Positions 12,790 to 23,868 of a DNA stretch of 64,000 bases are shown here, one piece after another. Source of the stretch: Siphonodentalium dalli (Eukaryota > Mollusca > Scaphopoda > Gadilida > Siphonodentaliidae); contig CP136069.1 in assembly GCA_032622095.1 (NCBI GenBank), positions 68,225,319 to 68,289,318 of the forward strand, given 5' to 3'. Below the pieces are notes generated by a model. That model was not told the DNA's origin and did no database searches. It saw nothing but the letters and a program-made list of their open reading frames with translations. The position numbers and the translations under genes were made by a program. Position 1 is the first letter of the stretch; every line of letters starts with the position of its first letter.

Positions 12790-13530
12790 AGCTAGACGCA
12801 TGGCGGCCTCCCGGGAATCCTTGCATTTTCATGCGGTGCCACTCGGTGGGCGTCCACGGGACAGGGACGCAACCATATAACCCCTTCCAAATGTTCGATA
12901 ATTGGGCTGAAGTCTTGCACGGAGCTCAACATTGCAATTTTTGTTGCTAAATCGGCTGCGTAGCCAGAACCATTGCAGTCACAAGGGAATCCTTCCGTGT
13001 ACATATGGTCGTGCCCCTGTCATATATAAGATGCCATCGGTGGCACCGCACGGAAATGCCAGGATTCCAGGGTGGCCGCCATGGTTCTGGCTACGCAGCC
13101 GATTTAGTAACAAAACGTGCTATTTGGACACTCCGTGCACGACTTCAGCCCTATTTTCGAAAATATGGAACGGTCGCCATTCACGACTTCAGACCAATTT
13201 TCGAATATTTTGAAGGGGCTATATAGTCACGTCCCTGTCCTATAGATGCCCGCTGGGTGGCAACGCACGAAAATGCAAGAATTGCCGGGTGGCCACCATG
13301 GAACTAGCTACGCAGCCGATTTAGTATCAAAAGGGGCTATTTTGACACTCCGTGCACGACTTCAGCCCTATTTTCGAAAATATGGAACGGGTTATATGGT
13401 TGCCCCCCTGTCCTATATAGATGCCCGTTGTGCGGCACCGCACGAGAATTCAAGGATTTCCTTGTGACTGCCATGGTGCTGGCCACGCAGCCGATTTAGC
13501 AACAAAAGTGCAATGTTGAGGTCCATGCAC
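12790..13530. repeat. Tandem repeat, about 175-bp unit, first unit inverted
   Basis: GCAGCCGATTTAG occurs on the plus strand at about 13095, 13312 and 13487. Its reverse complement (CTAAATCGGCTGC) lies near 12948. Units carry GTGCACGACTTCAGCCC, TTTTCGAA-TAT, CCCTGTCC-TAGATGCCC and GGC(A)CCGCACG. The first unit points left and the rest point right, giving a head-to-head junction near 12975-13020. The unit plan matches the 10005-10470 repeats. Confidence 0.75.
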
Positions 13531-13599
13531 GATACATATATCATATTTTTATCAAGGTAAAATAATCACGAAACCGTTGGGGTTAAACAAAATTAATAA

Positions 13600-14520
13600 T
13601 GATTTCCATATTACTACGGGACATTTACTAGGGTTGGGACAACTGTTCAAAACCTGGTTCCTTGTATACTTTTTAGTAGAAGCATGGCATGCATATTTTC
13701 AACATCGGAAGGGTTGTGATAAAAAAAATTGCACTCTATTCCAATGTTTTAATGTCACGTGATCTCCAAATCCAAGATGGCTGCCGTCTTAAGCAAAAAT
13801 CAGGATATTTTCGAGGATTTTTGTGCATGTTTTTGACCAAATCTACCCCAAATAGCGGCCATATATCCCCAAATCATCCGGTTCACTTGTCTTTATTGTT
13901 TACTGGTTCAGTCGAAACAGCAGATGTGCTCAGGCAGGTTGGAGTTAACATTGTGGGTGGTTTAACTCAGATGAAATATAGATTTATAACATTGTATGCA
14001 AGACCCGATATAGTTGAAAACGGTCATTGTTCATTTTGACGTTAGAGCTGTATGGCTAGTTAACCTTCATCAATTTTGTTCTAACTCTATGGTTAATTGA
14101 CATTCATCAAACACCTTAAAGACAATACAAGGAATGAAATAGAATTCAATATGACGTTGGTGTGATTTAATGTGGTTTAATGTCACGTGACCTCTATGGT
14201 TGTCAGATAAAATATAGATTTATAACATTGTACGCAAGACCCGGTATAGTTGAAAACGGTCATTGTTCATTTTGCGTTAGAGCTGTATGGCTCGTTAACC
14301 TTAATAATTTTTTGTTCTATCTCTAACTCTATGGTTAATTAACATTCATCAAACACCTTAAAGACAATACAAGGAATGAAATAGATTTCACTAGTGTGGG
14401 GGCAACTATTCAAAAACTGGTTCCTTGTATACTTTTCTTAGTAGCAGCATGGCATGTGCATTTTCAACATCAGGATGGGTTGTGCTAAATAATTGGACTC
14501 TATTCCAATTTTCAATGTCA
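13600..14520. repeat. Direct repeats around 13.6-14.5 kb
   Basis: A block with CTGGTTCCTTGTATACTTTT, AGCATGGCATG and ATTTTCAACATC occurs at about 13650-13760 and again at about 14415-14520. Between them a second unit, containing ATATAGATTTATAACATTGTA and AAAACGGTCATTGTTCATTT, occurs at 13976 and 14212 with an offset of about 237 bp. The region looks like a partially duplicated dispersed element. A YY1-like CCAAGATGGCTGCC lies at about 13772. No coding signal. Confidence 0.7.
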
Positions 14521-14524
14521 ATCG

Positions 14525-15050
14525 ACTAATCTAATGTACAGCATTAGAAACTCATCTGACATCCAAGTATTAAGAATAAAGTTATTCACCACCCCTCCAA
14601 CCCACCAACCAATACATAATTTCAGAACGCAGATTTTTATTCGCAATTCGACTTCCAGTTCTATGAAATGTTTGTTTATGAATGAAGGATCGTCTAATCA
14701 AATACAAAAAGTTAGAAACTTATCTACGTCGAAGTTTAAAGACCAATGTTATTCGCCACCCGAAGTTTGAAGAATAAAGTTATTCGCCACCCCACCCAAT
14801 TCAGATCGATGATTTTTGTTCGCAATTCCAGTTCTAAAAATGATTGTTTTTGATTGAAGGATTATCTAATATTATGCACAAAATAACAAACTCATATGAC
14901 ATCCAAGTATTGAGAATAAAGTTATTCGATAACCTCCAGCCCACACCCAACCATCTTACAGAATTTCTTATCGCAAAATTTTGTTCGTATTTCCACTGCC
15001 AGTTCTATAAAATGATTGTTTATGATTGAAGGCGTCTAATCTAATGCACA
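14525..15050. repeat. Imperfect tandem repeat, about 170-bp unit, three copies
   Basis: Units share ACTCAT(C/A)TGACATCCAAGT, GAATAAAGTTATTC, CCAGTTCTA and ATTGAAGG near 14540-14695, 14695-14855 and 14860-15035. The array stops where the element end at 15054 begins. Confidence 0.7.
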
Positions 15051-15053
15051 AAG

Positions 15054-15152
15054 AGTGGGGCAGATAGATGACAAAATCGTGCATTTTATGGTAAAAGCAC
15101 CAAACTTGACAGCATGTACTACATACAAAAATAAGACATTTTGGACAGCACA
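15054..15152 (+). mobile_element. Terminal-repeat fragment, RFX-motif TIR family (left-type end)
   Basis: AGTGGGGCAGATAGATGAC, then AATCGTGCATTTTATGG, AAAAGCACCAAACTTGACA and CATGTACTACATA are nearly identical to the reverse complement of 23460-23546. The inverted pair 15054 and 23546 could in principle bound one 8.5-kb element with later insertions, but the 19479 end is an alternative partner and neither pairing has a clear target duplication. Confidence 0.7.
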
Positions 15153-16984
15153 CTACATTTGGTGGTTTGATTGTGTTATTCAATTGTCATTTATACTACA
15201 AGAATGTACTATTTTAACCTACATGCATGGACTGTAGTTATATTTGTTGTTGGTCTTCTCTTTGGCTGTTTCATTTCGTACTCAGTGATGGTGATATGTG
15301 AAACTCAATGTTGCTCATCTCTCACGATCCAGAACAAATCATTTAGTGAAAATGTATTGCTGTCCCGATTTAAGCAAAACATGCGTCTATGTCTTAGTGC
15401 ACTTTGTTGTATCAAATAATTAATATCATGTCATGCCATGTCCCATCCAATTATTTCAATCCGTGTAGGTTTATACACTGAAAATGTATTTTGAAGATTT
15501 AAAATCGGATGGTGGTCATGTCATTCCCATGTATGGATTTTGTCTTGGAGAGATCAACAGGAAGTTAACGACAAATATAACTGCACTGTGGTTCCCCGTC
15601 TGCATTTAAATCGTCAACACACCTCTGTAACTGGCTGAACCGGTTTTCATTGTTTTCAAAAATAAAAACACGTTCGATACTAAGTCCCCTGAAGACTGCT
15701 AATTTCTGAAGTTGTCATATATTACAATCCTACCCCAACAGCGTGAATAACCGTGACAATTGTGTCCTCAAGAACAAAAACACATTGGAGGAGGGAAGTC
15801 TTCGATTTTTTATTGGTTATGGCACAGTATGGCGTGGACGGCTGTTTCCTAAGTGTTGCAAGTGACACGTTAACGGCTACTCTGTTGGCGGTGATCAGTA
15901 GACACAAAACAATAAACAAATGTGCTCGTTACAACTTGTTCTATCTAGTTACTTAACCCACAACAGCGGTTCTGGGGTTAGGACGAAAAGTTGCGAACGA
16001 ACGGACGGATAGATAGACAGATCTCATCATATGTCTATATAAACATACATGTAAACACACCAACTTTTGTCTTTTCGGGTAAAGCATCTTGCGGAAAAAC
16101 CACAAACAAAGTGGTGAAACTCGCGTCGAGAGACATGCCCTTTGGCAGATTTGTTTAAACGCAGAATAAGAATGGATTAGTGGTCCATGCGCGATACTTG
16201 TTTCTCAATGAATACATATCGCTCGCGATAATTTATGGCGTGTCAATAAGCGTTTTATCGGCCAGCACATTGTTCCGATTGGTAACAAGGTAGTTTGACT
16301 GCATGTTCATACCACCGAATAGAGTTAACAACTAAATGACAACTGAACGACAAGATGCGCCCTTTGACCACCAATGTAGGTCTAAAACCAGGTTTAACTC
16401 GGATGTTTAAACTGGAGATGATGACTCCGGCCTATATGTTCAAACATAAAACCCAACATCATAATTTTGCATATATACATAATATCTGCTAGTATACAAT
16501 TTATATGCATTCGTACAACATGAAGCACGTAACAAATACTGTTCAGTTGTATGTATTTTATTGTATATATATCGATTATAACATGTCATACAAGTGGGTT
16601 TATTCATAGGCCATGTTAAGTGATACATGTTTATCTGGCTGGTATATATATGACATGCACCACGGATACCGACCAAACATTTGGTGAAACATTTTGTCGC
16701 CATCAAATTGTTTCCATCAAATTTCCGTTCGATTCAGGGGTGTGAGAAGGGAGGGGTACACACGCTATTACAAGTACTTATAATTTATGTGCACATGACA
16801 ATGGTCCGGTTTTAGTCTGAACATGTCATACCGCTACTTTCAGACTTTAAGTTGTGAACGTATTGTCTGTATGTGTATGTAGCCTTAACGATAGGAGTAG
16901 AGGCAATTTGAGTCTCACTGCCACATATTCACGATCACCTATATTAACTGGCTAATGTCGCTTTTTACCGATCCAGCAGGAAGA
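15153..16984. other. No convincing gene
   Basis: Short frames only. No domain, RNA or repeat structure was recognised beyond AT-rich tracts. Confidence 0.5.
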
Positions 16985-17880
16985 GAACTTTTAATGTTTA
17001 ATTGAAAAACTTTGAATGAATAACTCGACACGACAAACACAAAGGGCGCTTACTACCTCCAAGACACACCTGTTGTGTTGTGATGTTGTATATCGCTCAT
17101 ATGAGGTTGGTGGCCTTTTGTTGTCGCTCGATTATCGTGAAAGGTCAGATTTGGAGAGTGGTCCAAAATTAGCCTTTAGTTTATCAAACAACGTTCTATT
17201 GAAATTAAATATCTATGGGAAATACCATAATGCCTGTCGAAGCTCTCCAGGTCTACCTTGATAATGACTTTGCTTAGAATAAACTAGAACAATAAACCGT
17301 TAAATTTGCGAAACACAATGACAATTAAATTTTCTAGAAGGGTGTAGCCTTTATGTCTTTTGCAAAGAAACTGGCTGATATTGACCACTTTTACACACTA
17401 ATTGGTTCATTATTCTAACATCCGATCCAAGACTAACAACTCGCAAACTCTATAATATTTAAAAAGAACGTTGAACGAGTTACTAAACACGACAAGCACA
17501 AAGGGTGTTTACTGTCCAAGACATACCTGTTGTTTTGTGATGTTGTATATGTCTCTTATGAGACTGGTGCCCTTTTTGTCGCTCGATTATCGTGAGAGAT
17601 CAGAATTGGAGAGGGGTCCATAATTAGCCGTTGGTTTATCAAACAACCTTCTATTGACATTAACGTTCTATAGGAAAGGCCATAGTACTCATAGAAGCTC
17701 TCCAAAGATACTTGGAAATTGCTTTGTCTGGAATAGACTAGAAGATTAAACGGTGAAATTTGCGCACAATGGCATTCAAATTTCGAGAAGGATGTAGGCT
17801 TACGTCTTTTGCAAAGAAACTGGCTAATATTGACCACTTTTACAGACTAATTGGTTGATCGTTCTAACGTCCGAACGAGT
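16985..17880. repeat. Direct duplication, unit about 457 bp, two copies
   Basis: AGACA(C/T)ACCTGTTGT followed by TGTGATGTTGTATAT, GTCGCTCGATTATCGTGA and GTTTATCAAACAAC occurs in the same order near 17060-17200 and 17518-17655. The copies extend to about 17440 and 17880 (CAAAGAAACTGGCT(G/A)ATATTG in both). They differ by many substitutions and small indels, so the duplication is old. Open frames inside are not conserved between copies, so it is treated as noncoding. Confidence 0.8.
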
Positions 17881-18232
17881 TATTCATGAACTCTAACACA
17901 TTTGACGAATATGGCACTGCATGAGCATCCATGTATGCATTTCCAATGGCCTAGCGTCCAATTAGAACATTAACATAAAACGGATTTAGTGGTAAGCTAA
18001 TATATATGTCGGAAGTGACTTCAATGTTCATTAAATATTAAGATTATGTATATATATCCACAGGTTTATAATTATGATGACTAGTACACTTGCTTGAATA
18101 CATAATGCTATCATGAGAATGAGTATCAATTAATTGTCATCGATAGCAACATCCAGTAAATTCGCCTCTTATCGTATTATCAAGACCTCATTTGAACGAG
18201 AAAGTTACCTATGAATAACAAACCACCGAGTC

Positions 18233-18538
18233 ATGCAAAGCATCCTTCTTTTCCGAACGAGGAACAATAGACTCTCAATAGAATATGACACGTGGACCAA
18301 TGCCCCATATTCGGATAGATTATGCGCCCTCTGCAACTCAGAAATATGCGACGAGTATCATGTAATCCTTAAATGTATTGAACCCCAAGACATACGTGTA
18401 CAGTACCTGGGACCCTACTATTATCAGAGACCAAACGCTAACAAGTTAGCAGCACTATTCAATAACTACAACAGAAGAATTACCAAGAATCTCTCAGTTT
18501 TTATAAAAAAGGTCATTGATATATTTCGGAACTCTTGA
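18233..18538 (+). pseudogene. LINE ORF2 C-terminal fragment
   Basis: The 101-codon frame reads LFRTRNNRLSIE near the start, then LCALCNSEICDEYHVILKC, and ends with a basic helix before TGA. The C-x2-C ... D-E-x-H-x5-C pattern after R-x-N-x-R-L is the Cys/His motif found at the C-terminus of many CR1/Jockey-type LINE polyproteins. Nothing of the RT core lies upstream, so this is a 5'-truncated insertion or a remnant. Confidence 0.7.
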
Positions 18539-19374
18539 GGCTACATTTTCGGACAAACAAGTAACTCCCCTTCAAAATATACCGTTATAATATACTTGTT
18601 TCTTACACATGTACCAACATTTTACGAAGAAGGACCCCAACACCAATACAATAGTTTATGACTGCAGATGGGCTTATTTGATAAGCACAACAAGTAATAC
18701 AATCTGATTCCTCTTGAGGCTTAATCACTTAAACCATTCAAAACACGCAACCATTACGCCGAAATTAATAACAATAACCCTATATATCTATCAGACAAAA
18801 TATAAATATAAAAGAAGCATCATTCCCTTCCCGCGCTCTCTCCCCATTCTCCATCTATATACCTTGTCTTTCACTCTATATTATCTCTCTCTATACGTCT
18901 GTCTTACATATAATGTTTGTGTTCTATTGAAATAGTGTTCAACTATCCTTTCCCAGTGTTCAGTCAATCGAATTTTTCAAAGCAGTCAAACAGAAACAAA
19001 AGGGCCATTGTTCTCGCAAAGCGGATGTTTTACCTGAGATATGGATTTTAAATTGTGTACTTGAGTAATCCCAGGGCGACAACTTTAAAGCACTTCAACT
19101 AAACTGATCCCTGTTCTACGACAATATCTGGAAATAAATAAAAACATCGATGCTCAACTGTTGTTAAATATATATTATTATTTTTATTGGCGTACATGCG
19201 TCCTATTACCATACTGTTGGGGATAGCATTTTGAATCTACCCATATATAAAATTTATATGTTCTTACAAGTATATGACCCAATCAAAATAGATGCACAGC
19301 GAACAATTTTTATGAGGTTTCTGGTCATTAGCAATACATAATGGATAGAGTATGACAAACAACAGGTGATTCAC
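18539..19374. other. No convincing gene
   Basis: AT-rich sequence downstream of the LINE fragment. It may include its 3' UTR. No poly(A) or target duplication was located. Confidence 0.45.
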
Positions 19375-19378
19375 CAAA

Positions 19379-19479
19379 ATGGTTGCCATGCCAACGGTGT
19401 ACGTTATTCGGATCATATTTTATCCCCATAAAATTGACGATTGTGTCCTCTTTCCACCCAACTAATGGTGTGGCCATTG
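19379..19479 (-). mobile_element. Terminal-repeat fragment, RFX-motif TIR family (right-type end)
   Basis: Reading the minus strand from TTAGTTGGGTGGA, the order ACACAATCGTCAATTTTATGG then GGTTGGCATGGCAACCA follows the plan of the ends at 8669 and 23547. GGTTGCCATGCCAAC at 19381-19395 is an imperfect X-box palindrome. The hAT element at 19525 begins 45 bp later. Confidence 0.55.
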
Positions 19480-19516
19480 TCTATCGGGAAGAGCAATTTC
19501 TAAGTTTAAGGGTCGC

Positions 19517-19524
19517 CAATTGGC
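19517..19524. repeat. hAT target-site duplication, left copy
   Basis: CAATTGGC lies directly before CAGGGATGGGG and is repeated exactly at 21134-21141. Confidence 0.9.
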
Positions 19525-20071
19525 CAGGGATGGGGTAATTGTAATTTGTAATTGTAATTGACTGTAATTAATTACATTTTTTCAAGTAATTGCATGTAAT
19601 TGGTAATTGAGTTTATTCTGAATTACATGTAATTGCAATTGTAATTGGTTAGGATGTAATTGTAATTGTAATTAGGGTCTAATTTCAATTACTTCAAAAT
19701 GACAGGTACTTATTTCTTCTCAAAGTTCTCTTTCATGATTCAACCAATGGTTTCTTCAAATGTTTTTTCTCTCCAAATTTCAAAGTGTAAGACTGGTGAC
19801 TGGCTATCACTCTGTTGTCACAACACTGAGTCTTTCATCCACTGTGTCTCAATGGTTAATTCTGTTGACACCTCTTTGTTTGCTTAAGCATGGGTTAACC
19901 GTTGAGGTAGAAGGCTTGTTTTGATAAATACAATGAGAAACCAACTTCAAATAATTGACAATAGATCACTATAATAGATCACTCTTATGATCATGTTTCA
20001 TTATCGCCACCTGGTATGGTATATATGCTATGGTAGAAATTCATACCAACATTGCTAAAAATGCTTTCAAC

Positions 20072-20664
20072 ATGTCTACAAAAACAATCTGGCAGCATTT
20101 TGATTTGCAGAAAGACACGTCGTGTACTATGAAACGAAGTGCAAACTTTGCCCAACTACAATATCCGGTTCCAATAAAGTTACCTCCAATTTTGTGACAC
20201 ATCTGAAGGTAAGTTTCCATTTCTATGTATTAGTATTGTTTAATTCCATTGACATATTACTTCAGTCATATGGTGGTATTGGTATATGCATTGTGTCTTG
20301 TCCCTTTTGCAACCGAATGACAATGTGGGGACAAATCGCTGCCTCACTAATCCCCCAATAAGCAGTGTATTGTGGATGCATTGTGTCACCAGTAAGCTGG
20401 TGGCCACAAAGGCTAATTATGTTTTATGACTCTAATTAACAATTAGAGTGTTGATTATCTCATTGTCCTTTACAATGGCCTGGCTTTGTGTCTGACTTAC
20501 TGGGACGGTCTTATCCCCTTAATAATTAAATGATGGATACATGTATGTGTTACTAAAATACTCTTATTATTTTCATTTTACAGCGAACGCATCAAGATGT
20601 CTATGAATCCACAGTAACACAAGCACCATCAGCAAGTTACCAGCAGCCTAGAAAAGATAGTTAG
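20072..20664 (+). pseudogene. BED zinc-finger fragment of hAT transposase, two exons, one frameshift
   Basis: Exon 1 (20072-20208) starts MSTKTIWQHFDLQKD and, after a one-base frame change near 20115-20120, continues VYYETKCKLCPTTISG and NFVTHLK. A consensus donor AAG|GTAAGT follows. Exon 2 (20584-20664), after TTTACAG, reads RTHQDVYESTVTQ and ends at TAG. Across the splice the Cys-x2-Cys and His-x4-His of a BED finger are complete (HLK|RTH), with the aromatic W-x2-F of the family at the start. Everything after the finger is missing, so it would be a DNA-binding stub at most. Confidence 0.8.
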
Positions 20665-20825
20665 CAAAGTTCACAAATATCATCCCAATTTCTAGAAGAT
20701 CAACCCAGGCTACAAGTTGCCAATGCAACACGCTGGAATTTCCAGCTATAAATCATGATTCGCTCCGTTCTACGAACACCTATCCTGGACCAAATACATT
20801 GGCTGCTCTGTACCAAGTGTGCTTC

Positions 20826-20916
20826 ATTATTGTGCTTCTTCGTGTATTTTATCTTGCTTGTATTAAATTTATGTTTTCTTCGTGTATTTTATCTTGCTTG
20901 TATTAAATTTATGCTT
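20826..20916. repeat. Two-copy tandem repeat, about 45 bp
   Basis: TTCTTCGTGTATTTTATCTT and TGCTTGTATTAAATTTATG occur twice in a row inside the 3' part of the hAT element. Confidence 0.85.
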
Positions 20917-21133
20917 TGTTATCAAATAAAGTTAATATAATAAAAAGTGTTCTTACTTCAATTCTGTACTGAAATGTAATTGTAATTGTAATTGAATTAC
21001 ATTTCAAAGTAATTGTAATTGTAATTAATTACATTGTGAATTAGATGTAATGGGAATTGTAATTGTAATTGAAAAATGTTGAAGTAATTGTAATTGTAAT
21101 TAATTACATTCACAAGTAATTACCCCAAGCCTG

Positions 21134-21141
21134 CAATTGGC
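21134..21141. repeat. hAT target-site duplication, right copy
   Basis: CAATTGGC follows the terminal CCTG of the element and matches 19517-19524 exactly. Confidence 0.9.
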
Positions 21142-21686
21142 CTGGTCACATGTTTCGTAAAATCTCTCACACAAGTAATAATCAGCTATGGATAAGATAT
21201 GTGTCTCAAAATAAAGGCTATGATCTCCAGTATGTAACAAAATATCAATATCATGCAATAAATTGAGAAAGGTTCCTCATAAAGACAAATAATAGCACAT
21301 GAAATGATAAAACACTTGACCTTTCATAGTCACCTTGACTCTTGAGATCAGTGCTGGAGGTTCGTCTTGGAGAATGTATGCATGCAAGTATTATTATATA
21401 ACCATATCCACCAACAAGTCCACCGTTGTCACTAAAATAATTCACATATGATCATTTTCCAGAATTCTCAGAAACCACACACTGTTGCTATGGTAACGCC
21501 ATTTTTTTAGGCTACTAATCGATAAGAAGCTTATCAACAATGGTTTCCAATGTCTCCAGTATATGGGATTTACGATTAACTACGTATACATTGCACAAAA
21601 TCCCCAATTTTGTTTACGAAACCCATTTTTTTTATACAAATGACAGGCTACTATGAAGAAAATTGGAGTGTGACATGGACCGATCT
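21142..21686. other. No gene; isolated RFX-like motif
   Basis: Nothing coding was recognised. GTTGCTATGGTAAC at about 21485 is an X-box-like half palindrome followed by GCCATTTTTTT. Confidence 0.4.
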
Positions 21687-21699
21687 TCCTGGAGCATCC

Positions 21700-22020
21700 G
21701 GGGCCTCGGTGGCTCAATCGGGTAGGGGTACAACTCCAAGCCGTTTCGCCCTCCAGCGCTGGCGATAAGGGTTAAAATCCTCATGTTTCCGTCGTGGACT
21801 TTGTAGCTCGAAATCGTTATCTGGTGGAGTTACCAGTTACTCGCCGATGGCCGGTGGTTTGCTGCGCATGGTTGACGAGTTTATCAGCCATTGAAATCAC
21901 TGTTAGATTAGTCGCAAGTGTGCGGATTTCCTCCACCACTAAAACTGGCAATGTCATGATATGGCCTTAGTTGCTAAAGCGACAATGAACCCCAAATCAA
22001 TTAATCAATCAACCAATCAA
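21700..22020 (+). mobile_element. tRNA-derived SINE with perfect 13-bp target duplication
   Basis: The 5' end GGGGCCTCGGTGGCTCAATC contains a pol III box A (GGCTCAATCGGGTAG, 21711-21725). GGTTAAAATCC at 21770-21780 is box B. The body continues with ACCACTAAAACTGGCAATGTC and ends in ACCCCAAATCAATTAATCAA-type AATC repeats. TCCTGGAGCATCC is duplicated at 21687-21699 and 22021-22033. The perfect duplication and intact boxes suggest a fairly young copy. The element matches the kind of SINE I associate with bivalves and other molluscs, which is recollection only. Confidence 0.9.
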
Positions 22021-22144
22021 TCCTGGAGCATCCAAAGGTTGCCAAGAACTATTGCGACGTGGTTGCAAGAATGGATGCAAAAACAATTGCAAATTCTCGA
22101 GGGCATCATTACGCTGTACTGCTCTATGCAGTTGCAATTGCAAA

Positions 22145-22304
22145 TACAGTAATGCCCTAAGTAATCGACCCCTTAACCACATCAGAATTATGGGTAATTT
22201 TCAGGATTTAGTCGGAAATAAATATCCATATTTCCGACTAAATCCTGAAAGTTACCCATAATTCTGCTATGGTTAGGATGTCGATTACTTAAGGCATTAC
22301 TGTA
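22145..22304. mobile_element. Palindromic MITE, 160 bp, TA duplication
   Basis: TACAGTAATGCC at the left is mirrored by GGCATTACTGTA at the right. The arms (AGTAATCGAC, TTATGGGTAA, CAGGATTTAGTCGGAAATA) pair almost end to end around a short loop near 22221-22229. Ends CAGT...ACTG inside TA fit a Tc1/mariner-type MITE. Confidence 0.85.
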
Positions 22305-23207
22305 AGTGTTGCCAAAAGTGACATGTATGCAAGTTTTTCCAACTATTTAGGGTGCGTTCACACAACTAGCAGAATTGACTGGCGATTTGTCATGAATTAT
22401 TCACACTTGACTATCCATTGCACATTCTTGAATGCCACTTATCGCAGAATGAGTGTCTTCGACTGTTTTATCCTATATTGGAGCGGCGAAATGCCACGAG
22501 TTATTGCATGATTGATTCTCATAATATATTAGAATCAAATTTTTTAGCACACTTCAGTTGTATAACAACTATATAGGGAATTACATATATCTCACGATAT
22601 TGCTATTGCAAATGTAAACAATTCATATCATACCTTGTCGCACATAATTCGCACCTACGCTCGTAATACAAACATTTGCTTACCTCTATTTTGAAGAATT
22701 ATAGTTAATATCATAAATATGTAAACTTTGCGGTACTTGTATGTTGCGCATATAATACCACAATGATTAGCAGCTTGTCAAATTGTGAGTAAGTGTTATT
22801 ATAGCTGCACAAAGGTAATCGGGTAGCTCCATAGCAACGGTTGCCAAGCAGTTGTGTACCAGACCAATATTGTCCACACACACTCGCTAAAATTATATGA
22901 TATAAAGTTAACGCGGAAGATTGTCATAATCAACTTTCAGATAGTTTTATATCATAGAAATGCTTCTCGTGCCATTGTAACCATCAATTATAGTAATCAA
23001 AACAAACAACCCACTGTTTTTTCTTTGCATTATATTTACGCTATTCCATCATCTTCTGGCCTATAATTTTTGTTTTGCAATCCTTAGAATTGTTATATAT
23101 ATATACAGAGTGATTTATCAGTTTATATTTTCTTGTCAATGTACATTTTATAATAAAAAATGTACACACATCTCAATAAAATGTCGATACACGCAGCCAA
23201 TACTAGG
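22305..23207. other. No convincing gene
   Basis: AT-rich sequence without recognised domains. GGTTGCCAAGCAGTTG near 22839 is only a weak X-box half site. Confidence 0.45.
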
Positions 23208-23547
23208 GACTTTCAAACAAATGGCGGCCATTTTATCCGCCATTTTGATTCTACCCAACTATAACGGACACATGAGTCAATGGATATATAGCCTGATCCC
23301 TTTTCAGTACAAATAGGTACATAAAACATTGTTTTTCGATCAGAAACTGAGTCATAACGATGCATACTTGTTGGGATTGAGAGAAAAACAAGATTTGTTG
23401 TCAAAACGGTTGCCATGGCAACCATGGGCATTCTCCAGCTTGGCATGATATCAAAAATGTCTTATTTTTATATGTAGTACATGCGTGTCAAGTTTGGTGC
23501 TTTTACCATAAAATGCACGATTGTGTCATCTGTCCGCCCCACTATTA
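23208..23547 (-). mobile_element. Terminal-repeat fragment, RFX-motif TIR family (right-type end)
   Basis: Read on the minus strand from TAGTGGGGCGGACAGATGAC, the segment carries ATCGTGCATTTTATGG, AAAGCACCAAACTTGACACG, AAGACATTTTTGATATC and, at 23408-23423, the perfect X-box palindrome GGTTGCCATGGCAACC. Further in, a YY1-like ATGGCGGCCATTTTATCCGC lies at 23221. It is the best-preserved end of this family in the window. Confidence 0.75.
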
Positions 23548-23830
23548 ATGCTTAATTTATTAGTGGCACTTCAAGTCATTTCAAATAATTATTATTTTGG
23601 GGCAAACTGCACCTATTATATGACGTTACATCTATCTTTGAGTTGATTAGGACCTATTTATAATTGGCAATTCATTACCTCAAACAATTCCTTTAAGTCA
23701 TTTGAGGGCAACTTCACATACACCAAGACATTCAGTCAATTTAGTTTTTTTGCACAATTTATATTAAACGCTCTTTATTGCTCATAATTTAAGTCATCTG
23801 ATGAAATATGCGCCAATCCTATGACCTGCC
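23548..23830. other. No feature seen
   Basis: AT-rich spacer between the terminal-repeat fragment and the first bases of the 82-bp satellite. Confidence 0.5.
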
Positions 23831-23868
23831 CGATTGTTTAACTTCTGTAACGCTTGTATCGCTCTGTA
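23831..23868. repeat. Left stub of the 82-bp satellite
   Basis: CGATTGTTTAACTTCTGTAA and CGCTTGTATCGCTCTGTA match the second half of the 82-bp unit found from 26823 onward. The stub is cut at GTA (23866-23868) by the inserted element. Confidence 0.9.

Larger units (their letters stand above)
19525..21133 (+). mobile_element. Non-autonomous hAT element, 1609 bp, with BED-finger exons
   Basis: The element begins CAGGGATGGGGTAATTG and ends with the inverse (CAATTACCCCAAGCCTG in broad outline). It is flanked by perfect 8-bp duplications CAATTGGC, as expected for hAT. Both subterminal regions (19538-19690 and 20977-21120) are packed with GTAATTGTAATTG repeats, possible transposase binding arrays. 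Inside lies a two-exon BED zinc-finger frame, but no room or sequence for a DDE/hAT dimerisation domain is seen. The element is an internal-deletion derivative that must depend on a transposase elsewhere. Confidence 0.92.

Noticed and set aside
21700-21785. True tRNA gene
   Set aside because: Boxes A and B are present but no acceptor or anticodon stems form, and the SINE body, tail and target duplication explain it.
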